Positions 24,489 through 32,851 of a stretch of DNA of 64,000 nt are shown here, one piece after another (within the stretch, counting starts at the first letter, position 1; every line of letters starts with the position of its first letter). The translations under genes and the position numbers were made by a program. The DNA comes from an uncultured Lentisphaerota bacterium. Lineage in GTDB: Bacteria; Verrucomicrobiota; Kiritimatiellia; CAIQIC01. The notes under the pieces are model-generated. The model had not been told where the DNA came from. It did not search any database and saw only the letters and a list, made by a program, of their open reading frames with translations. The stretch covers positions 1 through 64,000 of the forward strand of contig CAITZM010000177.1 of assembly GCA_903896925.1 (NCBI GenBank). Direction: 5' to 3'.

Positions 24489-26927
24489 TCACCGGATGGG
24501 GCTGCGTTCGGGCGTGTAGGCGTCGTCCTTGCGGAGGCTCATGTCGAGGTTTGTCGTGGCCTGGCCGTGATCCACGAGCGGCTGGGCGACGTCGTAGAGC
24601 GCGGTGCGGAGCAGGAGCGTCTGCGCGGCGCGTTGGCTGATGCCGACCCCGACGCACGCGCCGGAAACCCAGTTGTTGAAGAAAATGTTGCCGATGATGC
24701 GCGCGGGGCCTTCGGCACCGCCGCCCGGTGACTTGCCGAGATCCATCGGAATCACATTGAGGCCGGCCAGCAGGTTGTTCCAGCCGCCGCCCCAGGTCCA
24801 GTTGGCGCCGTATTGTGCGCCGCTGAACGGCACGACGTTTTGCACCTCGTTTTCGACGAAGCGATTGGCGAAGTTGGCCAGCGGTGCATCCCGCTCGGCT
24901 TCCAGCGGCAGCCGTCCGCCTGCGCTGCAGAAGAGGCCGCCGCCCTCGTGAACGCGGCAGTCGAGGATCAGGTTGAAGAAGTCGGGCGCGGTCCGCCGTT
25001 CGGCGGGGTTGGCGTGCTGGCGGTCGTCTTCCGTCATCAAGGTCACGCCCAGCGTGCGGTCGCAGAGCTGGCGGTCCACCACCGAGTTGATCGCGCCGGC
25101 GCCGTAGAGGTAGAGGCCTTTGCCACAATCGATCTCCTGGTTGTTGACGAAGACCGTTTCGATCAGGCCGTTCATCACGACCACCACGCTGGTCGCATCA
25201 GGCGGCACCCGCCATGGTTTATCTACACGCAGTTCGCGGGTGGCAGGCTCGCAGCCGTTGATCCGGCGCCACTGGCCCAGGCCGCGGCCGCGCGCGATGA
25301 CCACGAAACGGCCGATGCAGTCCGCGGCGGCCGCGGCGCGATCGCGCACTTGCGGCCAGCGTTCCGTGCGCAGCGCCATGGCAGACGCGGAAGCGACGCG
25401 GCTCTCGTAGAGGTGGCCGGCGCCTTCGATGAGGTAGGTCTCGCACGCGTTGCCGCCGAGGATGGTGCGCTCGACCGAGTTGCCGGCGATGAAGTTCTGG
25501 TAGTTCACCCCGAAGTGGGTCTGCATGACCAGCCCGCGCGTATCACCGACCATGCGGTTGTCCTCGAAAATAGAGTGCTCCACGCCCCAGAACTTGAAGT
25601 TGTGACCGCGCCAGCGCCGGTCGGTCTGAAACTGATTTTGCGCGAAGAGGCTGTCCTCGACCTTGCGCTCGCAACTGACGCTGCCGGGGCCGTAGGTCTC
25701 GCAGCGCACCATGCAGAACCGGCGGGCCTTGACGATGTTGAGCGGGCGCGCCGCATAGGGGTGCTCGGTGAGGCTGAAATCCTGCTGGGTCTCCAGATGC
25801 ACGCGGTAGAGCGACACATCCTCGGACCACTCCGGGTCCTTGCCGACGCGCAGCGCCGAGCCGTGTGCGGGCATGAAGCGCAGCGTGAGGTCGCGCAAGG
25901 CAAACCGGCTCATGCCGTGCAACAGGTCGCGTCCGGCGAAGGCGGTGCGGGCTTCGGTGAGCGTGCGGGCTTCGATGGTCGGAGCTTGCAGGTTGGCGAT
26001 GACCGTCTGGTGCAGCGCAGCGCCTTGGATGACGACATCGTCCGGGATTTCAACGGTGTGGGCGAGCGCGTAGGCGCCGGGCGGCAGGAGCACGGTGCCG
26101 CCGGGCGCGGCCTGCTTGAGGGCGGCTTCCAGCGCGGCGGTGTCGTCGGTGAGTCCGTCGCCCTTCGCGCCTAGTTCGCGGATATTGACCACACGCCGGA
26201 CGGCTGCGGTTTTGGGTGTCACCGTCAGCTTGAGCGGGTCCGACCAGCCGTAGCCGCCGCCGTGGCGGCCGTGGACAAACAGTTCGTAAGCGCCCGGTGC
26301 GAGATCCGCCGGCAGCCAGGCCGAGAGGCTCCAGCGCTCGGTGTGGCCGTCCTCGTGATGCTGCGAAGCGAGACGCAGGGGGATGCCGTTGGTCGTGCCG
26401 GCCTGACGGATGACCGCCAGCGCGGACGGAAGCTGATGACCCCAAGAAAACGTCCGGCCAAAGACGCGGATCGTCTCGCCCGGTGCCTGCGTCTGCGGAT
26501 AGAGCCATTGGGCCTGCGGGCGGTTGACGAGATAGGGGGCGCTCCAGTGCGTACCGTCGCCGACCCAGACGGCGGAGGTGAGCGGCGCGCGCACCCAAGG
26601 CTGGGCCACGCAGTGGAAATCAACCTGCAGGAAACCTTCGCCGCTCCCGAGGATTTGGCAGTCGCGTGCGCCGGCCGGCGGCAGGGTGGGGAGGTCCGGT
26701 GTATGTCCGAGTGCCTCGAGATGGCGCAACGGATCGTCCGGCTGTTTTGCGTCATAGGCCCCTAGACAGAGGGCCTTCACGACCGTCTTGCCGGGGATAA
26801 AACCCTCGCCGGTTATGATGATCGGTTCGCCGTTGCAGGCCGGTTCGGTAATGAACGCGATCTCCGGGGGCTGCCCGGCCGCCGCCAGCAGCGGCGCGAG
26901 GCACAACAGGGTGCGAATTCTGTTCAT
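24489..26927 (-). CDS. Exported pectate-lyase-like beta-helix protein
   Basis: This 812-residue protein has a signal peptide (MNRIRTLLCLAPLLAAAGQPP). Two IPT/Ig-like domains follow (about 25-240; EPIIITGEGFIPGKTVVKAL and GETIRVFGRTFSWG). Next is a pectate-lyase superfamily start, NIRELGAKGDGLTDDTAALE (about 250), and a long right-handed beta-helix with rungs such as SFALRDLTLRFMPAHGSALR-like segments and SIFEDNRMVGDTRGLVMQT. No lyase or hydrolase catalytic set is clear; GH55/PL-like folds use the same start. It lies 72 bp after the GH28/GH49-like gene on the same strand. Its 3' end faces the mrp gene with a 19-bp gap. Confidence 0.82.
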   Translation of the reverse strand: MNRIRTLLCLAPLLAAAGQPPEIAFITEPACNGEPIIITGEGFIPGKTVVKALCLGAYDAKQPDDPLRHLEALGHTPDLPTLPPAGARDCQILGSGEGFLQVDFHCVAQPWVRAPLTSAVWVGDGTHWSAPYLVNRPQAQWLYPQTQAPGETIRVFGRTFSWGHQLPSALAVIRQAGTTNGIPLRLASQHHEDGHTERWSLSAWLPADLAPGAYELFVHGRHGGGYGWSDPLKLTVTPKTAAVRRVVNIRELGAKGDGLTDDTAALEAALKQAAPGGTVLLPPGAYALAHTVEIPDDVVIQGAALHQTVIANLQAPTIEARTLTEARTAFAGRDLLHGMSRFALRDLTLRFMPAHGSALRVGKDPEWSEDVSLYRVHLETQQDFSLTEHPYAARPLNIVKARRFCMVRCETYGPGSVSCERKVEDSLFAQNQFQTDRRWRGHNFKFWGVEHSIFEDNRMVGDTRGLVMQTHFGVNYQNFIAGNSVERTILGGNACETYLIEGAGHLYESRVASASAMALRTERWPQVRDRAAAAADCIGRFVVIARGRGLGQWRRINGCEPATRELRVDKPWRVPPDATSVVVVMNGLIETVFVNNQEIDCGKGLYLYGAGAINSVVDRQLCDRTLGVTLMTEDDRQHANPAERRTAPDFFNLILDCRVHEGGGLFCSAGGRLPLEAERDAPLANFANRFVENEVQNVVPFSGAQYGANWTWGGGWNNLLAGLNVIPMDLGKSPGGGAEGPARIIGNIFFNNWVSGACVGVGISQRAAQTLLLRTALYDVAQPLVDHGQATTNLDMSLRKDDAYTPERSPIR

Positions 26928-26932
26928 ATTCC

Positions 26933-26951
26933 TTTTCCAAGGCCGGAGAAG
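26933..26951 (-). promoter_or_regulatory. Possible single TTCCAA site (G)
   Basis: TTTTCCAAGGCCGGAGAA (centre 26942) closely matches the distal sites of arrays B and E and lies 15 bp upstream of the beta-helix gene. A weak partner TCAAGTTTGGG sits 31 bp further out. It lacks a clear full partner at 32 bp, so it is a weak member. Confidence 0.3.
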
Positions 26952-26999
26952 GTCATCGTTCCGGCTCTCAAGTTTGGGCGAAAGCGTCAGTCACGCTCA

Positions 27000-28676
27000 T
27001 CATTTGAAATGAAGATCCTCCACATGTTCGTTGGTCACGAAATCCTTGGGGGAGGTTAATTTCTTTCCACCGATGATGACGTTGTCGAACGTCAGGTCGC
27101 GGATTTTGCACTCGGGGCCACCGCGGAAAATATCGCGTTCGCCCAAGACGCTCGGCGCGGCAATCTGGATATTCTGGAAGAGGATGCCGGCGAGGTCGCC
27201 CGGTTCGCGGCCCATCGGTTTCGGCCAGGCGTAGGGTTTCTCGGTGACCATCTGGAGCAGGAAGGTTTGTACGGTGGGCCGCGGATCTTCCACGCGGATG
27301 TTGCGGAAGACGACATCGCGGCCGCCTTCGCCTCTGCCTTCGCCGCGCATGTTGAAGATGCGGCCGCCTTCTCCGCCCGCACCGCGTTTGCGGGCGAAGA
27401 TCACGTCGCAATCCTCCACCACCAAGGGTTGTCCGTTTTGTCTGGATAAACTGGTGAGCAGGAAGACCGAACCGTTGGCGTCATGCCAGCTGACGAGCCG
27501 GCGGATGCCAAGGCCACACGGATAGATGTCATCATCCTGGCAGCGGAGAAAACAATCTTCCACCATCGCATTGCGTGCCGTGCCAAAGCCGTCGGTGTTG
27601 ACCCGCCACGCCAGCACCTTCACCCAGCGCACGCTCGTCGGCCGGGCGGGGTCGCAGTCCGAAGCGGTCCACAGGATGCAGGAGTGCATGGCCGGATTGG
27701 CGATGGTGAGGCCCTCGACGGTGGTGTTGTAGGGCCCGTTGATGATGATGGGACAATACTGCTGGTCGCGATAATGCCCCTCCTTGCCGCCCTTGACCGG
27801 CGGTTTCAAAAAGGCCGGGTGGGTCAGGCGATCTCCCGACAGCGTGCCGCAGCCGAAGATATGGATGTCGTGCCCACCGCCCCGGATGCCGGTTCCGTGG
27901 AAGGTGCCGTAGACCAGCGCATCGCCGGGGATGTAATAATTCCGGTTGGTTTGGAGTGGATAGGCGAGCCCGATATCGTGCACACCGGGCAGGAATGCGA
28001 GCGTTTTCCAGTGGCCGTTGGTGGGCGGCACCTCGCCGGGTTTGAGGGCATAAACGCCCGGATCATCGGGTCGCGGTTTGTTGGCGAAAACAGGATTGGC
28101 GAAGATGGAAAGCGCGTGGATGGGCGGACCGCTATAAGGCTTTCCGCTGGGCGTCATGCCCGTGTCTTGGTCTCGCATGGCCCCGTCAATGTCTACGGCC
28201 ACGAGGCAAGGTTTCTCGAGCGTGAAATAGGCCTTGCCGTCCTTGAGTTGAACGTGGCGACCGAAGCGTTCGGGATGAACGGTGGCTTTGCGGATGGCCG
28301 CGCCATCGGCCTTGGCCACCTCGACCTCGACCGGGCCTGACGTTTCGAAATTCACATAGGAATGGCTCCAGCCGCTGAGTAAACACCAGTAACCTTCCAC
28401 CACCACGCCCGCGCTGTTGCCGCCCACATCTTTGCAGGCGGTCTTGAAGACGAAAGGTTTTTGCCAGGGCGCGTCGACCCCGGCCGGCCGCACGCGCACC
28501 ACGTAGTGATCGGAGCCAGCAAGGCCCGGCACCGGGCCATACACGATAAGCTGGTTCGAAGACGTGCCCGCATCGGCGGCGTGCAGCGCAAGCAACGGGG
28601 CCAGCAGCAGGGCGGCGAGAGCCGAGCAGAGCGAGGCGGCCCGCCGAAAGCGGGCAACTGTGAGGGTGTTTTTCAT
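27000..28676 (-). CDS. GH28/GH49-like beta-helix glycosidase, copy 1
   Basis: This 558-residue exported protein (signal within residues 1-34, ending LLALHAADAG) has an N-terminal beta-sandwich (about 35-190). A right-handed beta-helix follows, of the kind seen in clan GH-N (GH28 polygalacturonases, GH49 dextranases). WRVNTDGFGTARNAMVEDCF followed by LRCQDDDIYPCG (about 355-385) matches the NTDG...DDD catalytic region of that clan. Other rungs are NTTVEGLTIANPAMHSCILW and DVVFRNIRVEDPRP. The exact family is uncertain. A close paralogue lies at 32852-34501. It follows the TIM-barrel gene by 16 bp, so they are co-transcribed. Confidence 0.8.
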   Translation of the reverse strand: MKNTLTVARFRRAASLCSALAALLLAPLLALHAADAGTSSNQLIVYGPVPGLAGSDHYVVRVRPAGVDAPWQKPFVFKTACKDVGGNSAGVVVEGYWCLLSGWSHSYVNFETSGPVEVEVAKADGAAIRKATVHPERFGRHVQLKDGKAYFTLEKPCLVAVDIDGAMRDQDTGMTPSGKPYSGPPIHALSIFANPVFANKPRPDDPGVYALKPGEVPPTNGHWKTLAFLPGVHDIGLAYPLQTNRNYYIPGDALVYGTFHGTGIRGGGHDIHIFGCGTLSGDRLTHPAFLKPPVKGGKEGHYRDQQYCPIIINGPYNTTVEGLTIANPAMHSCILWTASDCDPARPTSVRWVKVLAWRVNTDGFGTARNAMVEDCFLRCQDDDIYPCGLGIRRLVSWHDANGSVFLLTSLSRQNGQPLVVEDCDVIFARKRGAGGEGGRIFNMRGEGRGEGGRDVVFRNIRVEDPRPTVQTFLLQMVTEKPYAWPKPMGREPGDLAGILFQNIQIAAPSVLGERDIFRGGPECKIRDLTFDNVIIGGKKLTSPKDFVTNEHVEDLHFK

Positions 28677-28692
28677 GGTTCAGGGTCCGTTG

Positions 28693-30240
28693 TCAGGGCA
28701 CGATGTGCACACTCAAGGAGGTCAGCGTTGCCGCGCTGCGTGCTTTGAAGGTGAACTCGTTGGCGCCGCACTTGAGAGCCTTGGCCAACCCGGGTGAGGC
28801 GCTGGAGAGAATGATGTTGGTCTGCACGCGCTCCAGCTTCAGGCCCGCGCAAGCGTGGCCATTGATGCTGACGGTGGGCGGCTCGAAAGCACCCTGCCCC
28901 TGCCACACCAGTTCGAGGCGGGCCTCCTTGGCTCGCGCGGGATCGTCGGCCAGAAAGAGGGAAAGGGAAGTTGTCGCGCCAGCCTTCATGCCGACGGGCA
29001 AGGGGCCATTGCTCACGGTGCCGTTGAACGCCGTGCCATGATTCGCATCCAGGAAGTATTCCTTGGCCAGCTGCGCAAGCAGGGTGCGATCTGCGAACTC
29101 ACGGATTAACGGATACTCGCCCGGCAGGTAGTAGTTGAAGAAGTAGAGTCCGTCGGCGCCCTTCTGCCAGAGTGTGGCGACGGCGGCACGCAAGGTCTCC
29201 GGGCTGCCGTAGCGCACAAAGGCTTTGCGTCGGAACTCCATCCGGTCCAAGACGCCATAGACGGGCACTTGGTGGCGATGCGCCAGCGCCACCCACGGTT
29301 CGAGCTCGTTCGCGGAGAACGTGCCGCCATGTCCGGCGATGACAGCATCCAACCAGCCTGCCTTGAGCCACGCTTCCACGTCCAACCCGACGGCACGGGC
29401 TTTGTCCGGCGAATCGGGAACCCGGGTCACCAGTCGCAACGGATGACCCCGGCGCTTCGCCGCTGCATCGAGAATAGCATGGGCTTCACCGACGAAGGCG
29501 GTCAGGGCCGCCGTCTTCACTTCGCCGGCGCGGAACAGCGAGGGATAGCGCAGCCAGTCAAGCTCTGCGCCATCCAGGTCGTAACGTTGGCAGGCCTCGC
29601 GGAACTGCTGGAGAAAGTGAGCACGCACTTCGGGGAGCGCGTAGTCATAGGCCAGTGACTCGGCTTCGAACTTGGGTTGCGGGCCACGGCCTTCAATCCA
29701 AGGCAGGAACCGGGTTTGCCAGTCGTGGTCGGAAGGCGGTTTGAGGAACCAATGCCGATGCGCACGGCGGAAATCGTCCCAGAGATGAGCCCCGTTGGAC
29801 CAGCTGTGGTGATAGTCGTTCATGCGCATGGAGAAGAAGAACGCGCGCCCGTTTCGCCTCCAGAATTGAATGACCGGCAGAAGGGGATCACCCCCGAGCG
29901 CGGTCAGGCGGGCGGGCGGCAGGTCCCAGACCGGCACGCCGAAGTTGCCGCAATACGCGAGACCCTTGACGGGGGTGCCGGCCAGCGGCTCAAGGCGGTA
30001 GCCCAGGCAGTCGCCGACCGTGCGGACGGGTCGGATGAGCGGCCTTTCGCCGGCTGGAACCCACAGGTCGGGCAGGCCGTAGGCGGGGCTTTTCAAGTCG
30101 TCGCCGTCGTCGTTGAAGAGGATGCGCGGCAGCCCACGGCTGACCGGATCCATGCACTCGCCCTGCGCCAGCAGTAAAGCTGGCCACAGCAGCAGGGCGG
30201 CTACTACCATGGAGCATCTGTATGGCACATTTCTTCCCAT
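28693..30240 (-). CDS. Exported GH-like TIM-barrel protein
   Basis: This 515-residue protein has a signal peptide (MVVAALLLWPALLLAQG after a short lead). A barrel resembling the uncharacterised 'glycosyl hydrolase-like 10' group follows: LAYDYALPEVRAHFLQQFRE (about 195-215) with YDLDGAELDWLRYPSLF just after, holding likely active-site acids. The end is a beta-sandwich (about 435-515; LELVWQGQGAFEPPTVSING). The activity is not known. It is first in a minus-strand group continuing into 27000-28676 and perhaps 24489-26927. Palindrome array C is just upstream. Two starts, 30240 and 30210, are possible; the first is used. Confidence 0.72.
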   Translation of the reverse strand: MGRNVPYRCSMVVAALLLWPALLLAQGECMDPVSRGLPRILFNDDGDDLKSPAYGLPDLWVPAGERPLIRPVRTVGDCLGYRLEPLAGTPVKGLAYCGNFGVPVWDLPPARLTALGGDPLLPVIQFWRRNGRAFFFSMRMNDYHHSWSNGAHLWDDFRRAHRHWFLKPPSDHDWQTRFLPWIEGRGPQPKFEAESLAYDYALPEVRAHFLQQFREACQRYDLDGAELDWLRYPSLFRAGEVKTAALTAFVGEAHAILDAAAKRRGHPLRLVTRVPDSPDKARAVGLDVEAWLKAGWLDAVIAGHGGTFSANELEPWVALAHRHQVPVYGVLDRMEFRRKAFVRYGSPETLRAAVATLWQKGADGLYFFNYYLPGEYPLIREFADRTLLAQLAKEYFLDANHGTAFNGTVSNGPLPVGMKAGATTSLSLFLADDPARAKEARLELVWQGQGAFEPPTVSINGHACAGLKLERVQTNIILSSASPGLAKALKCGANEFTFKARSAATLTSLSVHIVP

Positions 30241-30244
30241 GCTT

Positions 30245-30358
30245 ATCCAAGGATTGGCAGCCCAAGGCTGCCCGTCTCGCAAGGCTCGGCTGGAAACGCC
30301 AGCGCGGGAGTTTTCCAAGGATTGGAAAAAATAACCAGTATCTTTTCCAGGGCTTGGG
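30245..30358 (-). promoter_or_regulatory. Palindrome array C
   Basis: Sites are ATCCAAGGATTGGCA (centre 30252), TTTTCCAAGGATTGGAAAA (centre 30320) and TTTTCCAGGGCTTGGGC (centre 30352). The last two are 32 bp apart, and a right half-site CTGGAA (30290-30295) fits the position one 32-bp step to the left. Centre-to-start distance is 80 bp. The stretch GGCTGCCCGTCTCGCAAGGC (30267-30286) recurs in array D. The rest of the divergent spacer to 30607 shows no further feature. Confidence 0.65.
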
Positions 30359-30607
30359 CAATTTGACGGTAGGCTCCTGATCGGCCGGGTTCGTGCCGGC
30401 TCAACGTGTGGCTCCGGCATCGATTGGTCGCGTCACGTTTCCGGACAGCTCTAGGGTGCCGCCGATGGTGAAGCTGAGCGCGGCAGCGCTGACTGCGCCT
30501 TTTGCTCTTGTGACCACCGGGGCTGTAGCTACAATGCGTTTGGCCTTCGATCAAGCTATGCAAAACGACACAATTTCTATCCTTGGCGTCGGAACCGGGA
30601 GCTTCCG

Positions 30608-32779
30608 ATGAAGCGGTTGACGACGTACCTGTCCAAGCTGACGGTCCTGCTGCTTTGGGTTTGTCTGGTCCTGCCTCGGGCGCAGGCGACAAACCTCTAT
30701 CCAAACTCCAGCTTCGAGCAGGGACTGCCGCCCGTTCTTTCCGGGGGAGAAAACCGACTTGTCGAGGGGAAGGCGTTCCAGGGCAAACGATACGCCAGCT
30801 CCCGTCTCGAGCGCATCATGTTCATGCCCGTTCCTGTGCCCACGGGCGTGAGTCAGGTGACGGTGTCGGCCTATCTGCGCTCGGGAAAAGGGAGCGGAAA
30901 AGTGGTTTTTGGAATGCACACATCGAGCCCCTTCAATTGTCTTTGGGCAACGGAGACAACCACCACCCTGAGCCCACGTTGGACGCGCTATACCGCCACG
31001 TTCCCCGTCAACGTCACAACGTCTGCCGAAAAGCCGGCCTTCCTCTCCCCGATCTTGTGGAATAGGGACCGCCAAGAGGTTGAGCTGGATGCCATCCAGC
31101 TCGAATTCGCCGGGTTAACGGACTATGCACCATCGACGGCGATCGAGACGCGGGCTTGGACGGGCAAGTATGGCAATATCTTCGATGCGAGCACCGCGGT
31201 GGATCTGAGGGCCGGCGTGGCTAATGCGACGGCACGAGCACTCTTGGCGCGGTGGGAGATCGCCGTGGTAAACCACAAGGGCGAGCAAGTCTATCGTGAT
31301 GACAACTCCATCACGCTCGCCCCTGGCGCCCAACAGGAGCGCGCCATCTCCCTCGGACAGCTCGCGTTTGGGCACTACACGGTGCAGTGTTCTGTTTCCA
31401 ACGGTTCGGAACGTCTGGCCCAGCAAAGCACCACCTTTGCCCGCGTGGCGGCGCGCCCGGAAGACAAGAAGTTGGACAAGTTCGGCTTTCACGTGAAATA
31501 CGTCAACGAACCGGGGGCCGAAGACCTTTCGGCGGAGCGGTGGGGCGTGCTGAACAAGCTGGGGGCCGGATGGGCGCGCCTCTGGTGCAGTTGGCGGGAG
31601 GTAGAGGCGGTCAAAGGGACGTATAACTGGAGCCTTTACGATGCCGAGATTGGCATCGCCAAGCGCAAAGGCCTGCGTGTCCTCGGGGTGTTTTATAATC
31701 GCACGCCACGTTGGGCGGGCCCGGACGATATGGATGTCGTTGACTTATCGGCCAACACCGCCGGACGGGAAGCGTTCATCCGGGCCTTTGTCGGACGCTA
31801 CAAGGACGTGGTGGATGCCTGGGAAATCTTCAACGAGCCCTATTGGGCCTTCAGCCCGCAGCGCAAAGCGGGGAAGGGCGACAAGTTCATCGCCGACTAC
31901 GCGGTGCTGCATCGCGCCACCTACCGCATCATCAAAGAACTTGATCCTACGGCGACGGCCATCACCAACATCGGAGATTCCGAGTTCAAGTCCGATCGCG
32001 ACTGGGCCTTCTTTCTCGGAATAGCAGAAGCGGGGCTTCTGAACCACACAGACGCGGTTTCCACGCATGAGTATGACTACAAGGTGCCCGCCACCGAACT
32101 GCGCGCGCAATATGAGACTGCCGTCGCGCGCATCAGGCAGGTGCTGGCGAGTCACCAGCGAACCAATCTGCCCATCTGGATGACGGAAGGGGCGATCACG
32201 TCCGACGATCAGCTCGACCCGCGGCACAGGTGGTATGAGCGCCTCGAGCATTTTATGAAGACAGCTTTTGTGGCTGATGAATGGAAAGCCGCCAAGGCCT
32301 TGGCCAAGGGTAAGATCTTGCGGCGGGTGTGCGGCTACCAGAAAGAGTTCTTCTTCAACCTAAGCCAGCCTGGCCCGTCGGAAGGGCTCTATGCGCCCTT
32401 TCGCAACCGGTGGGAAGGGCCGAAGGTGGTCTACCCGGTGCAGGTCGCCGTGGCACGAACGCTGGGTGACACGGATTTCGTCTGCGAAGGTAAATGCGAT
32501 CCGAGCGGCGGGCAGGTCTTTCTTTTCAAGGAGGCCGGTCGCGTGGTGGCGGCCTACTGGACCGAAGGGGCGAAAAGCACGCTGACGGTGACGACTCCGG
32601 CCAATACGTCGCTCACCCTGGTTGATCTGATGGGCAACGCGAAGGACTTGACCGCACATGCCAGCGTGAGTCTGCCCTTGGATTCAGAGCCGCATTTTGT
32701 GGTCGTATCCACCGGCGCTCTCGATCAGACCGTGGAAACGCTGCGTAAGATGCTCTGCCCGCTGCCTCCCCGCCCATAA
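30608..32779 (+). CDS. Clan-A glycoside hydrolase with CBM-like N-terminus
   Basis: This 723-residue exported protein has a signal peptide (MKRLTTYLSKLTVLLLWVCL, cleavage near AQAT). A CBM4/9-like jelly roll follows (about 28-170; NLYPNSSFEQGLPPVL), then an Ig-like domain (about 175-285). A GH39/GH5/GH10-type TIM barrel (about 290-590) shows LGAGWARLWCSWREVE, the acid/base segment AWEIFNEPYWAF and a nucleophile-like IWMTEGAI. A small beta domain ends it (about 640-705). The two catalytic glutamates mark it as a retaining clan GH-A enzyme; substrate unknown. It is divergent from the 28693-30240 operon and convergent with a paralogue of that operon's second gene. Confidence 0.82.
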   Translation: MKRLTTYLSKLTVLLLWVCLVLPRAQATNLYPNSSFEQGLPPVLSGGENRLVEGKAFQGKRYASSRLERIMFMPVPVPTGVSQVTVSAYLRSGKGSGKVVFGMHTSSPFNCLWATETTTTLSPRWTRYTATFPVNVTTSAEKPAFLSPILWNRDRQEVELDAIQLEFAGLTDYAPSTAIETRAWTGKYGNIFDASTAVDLRAGVANATARALLARWEIAVVNHKGEQVYRDDNSITLAPGAQQERAISLGQLAFGHYTVQCSVSNGSERLAQQSTTFARVAARPEDKKLDKFGFHVKYVNEPGAEDLSAERWGVLNKLGAGWARLWCSWREVEAVKGTYNWSLYDAEIGIAKRKGLRVLGVFYNRTPRWAGPDDMDVVDLSANTAGREAFIRAFVGRYKDVVDAWEIFNEPYWAFSPQRKAGKGDKFIADYAVLHRATYRIIKELDPTATAITNIGDSEFKSDRDWAFFLGIAEAGLLNHTDAVSTHEYDYKVPATELRAQYETAVARIRQVLASHQRTNLPIWMTEGAITSDDQLDPRHRWYERLEHFMKTAFVADEWKAAKALAKGKILRRVCGYQKEFFFNLSQPGPSEGLYAPFRNRWEGPKVVYPVQVAVARTLGDTDFVCEGKCDPSGGQVFLFKEAGRVVAAYWTEGAKSTLTVTTPANTSLTLVDLMGNAKDLTAHASVSLPLDSEPHFVVVSTGALDQTVETLRKMLCPLPPRP

Positions 32780-32851
32780 AGCACCGCAGCAGGCCAAACA
32801 AAAAGTGCTGAACCACGCCGGCCCTGCGGCCCGTGCTGTCCGCACGCGGGC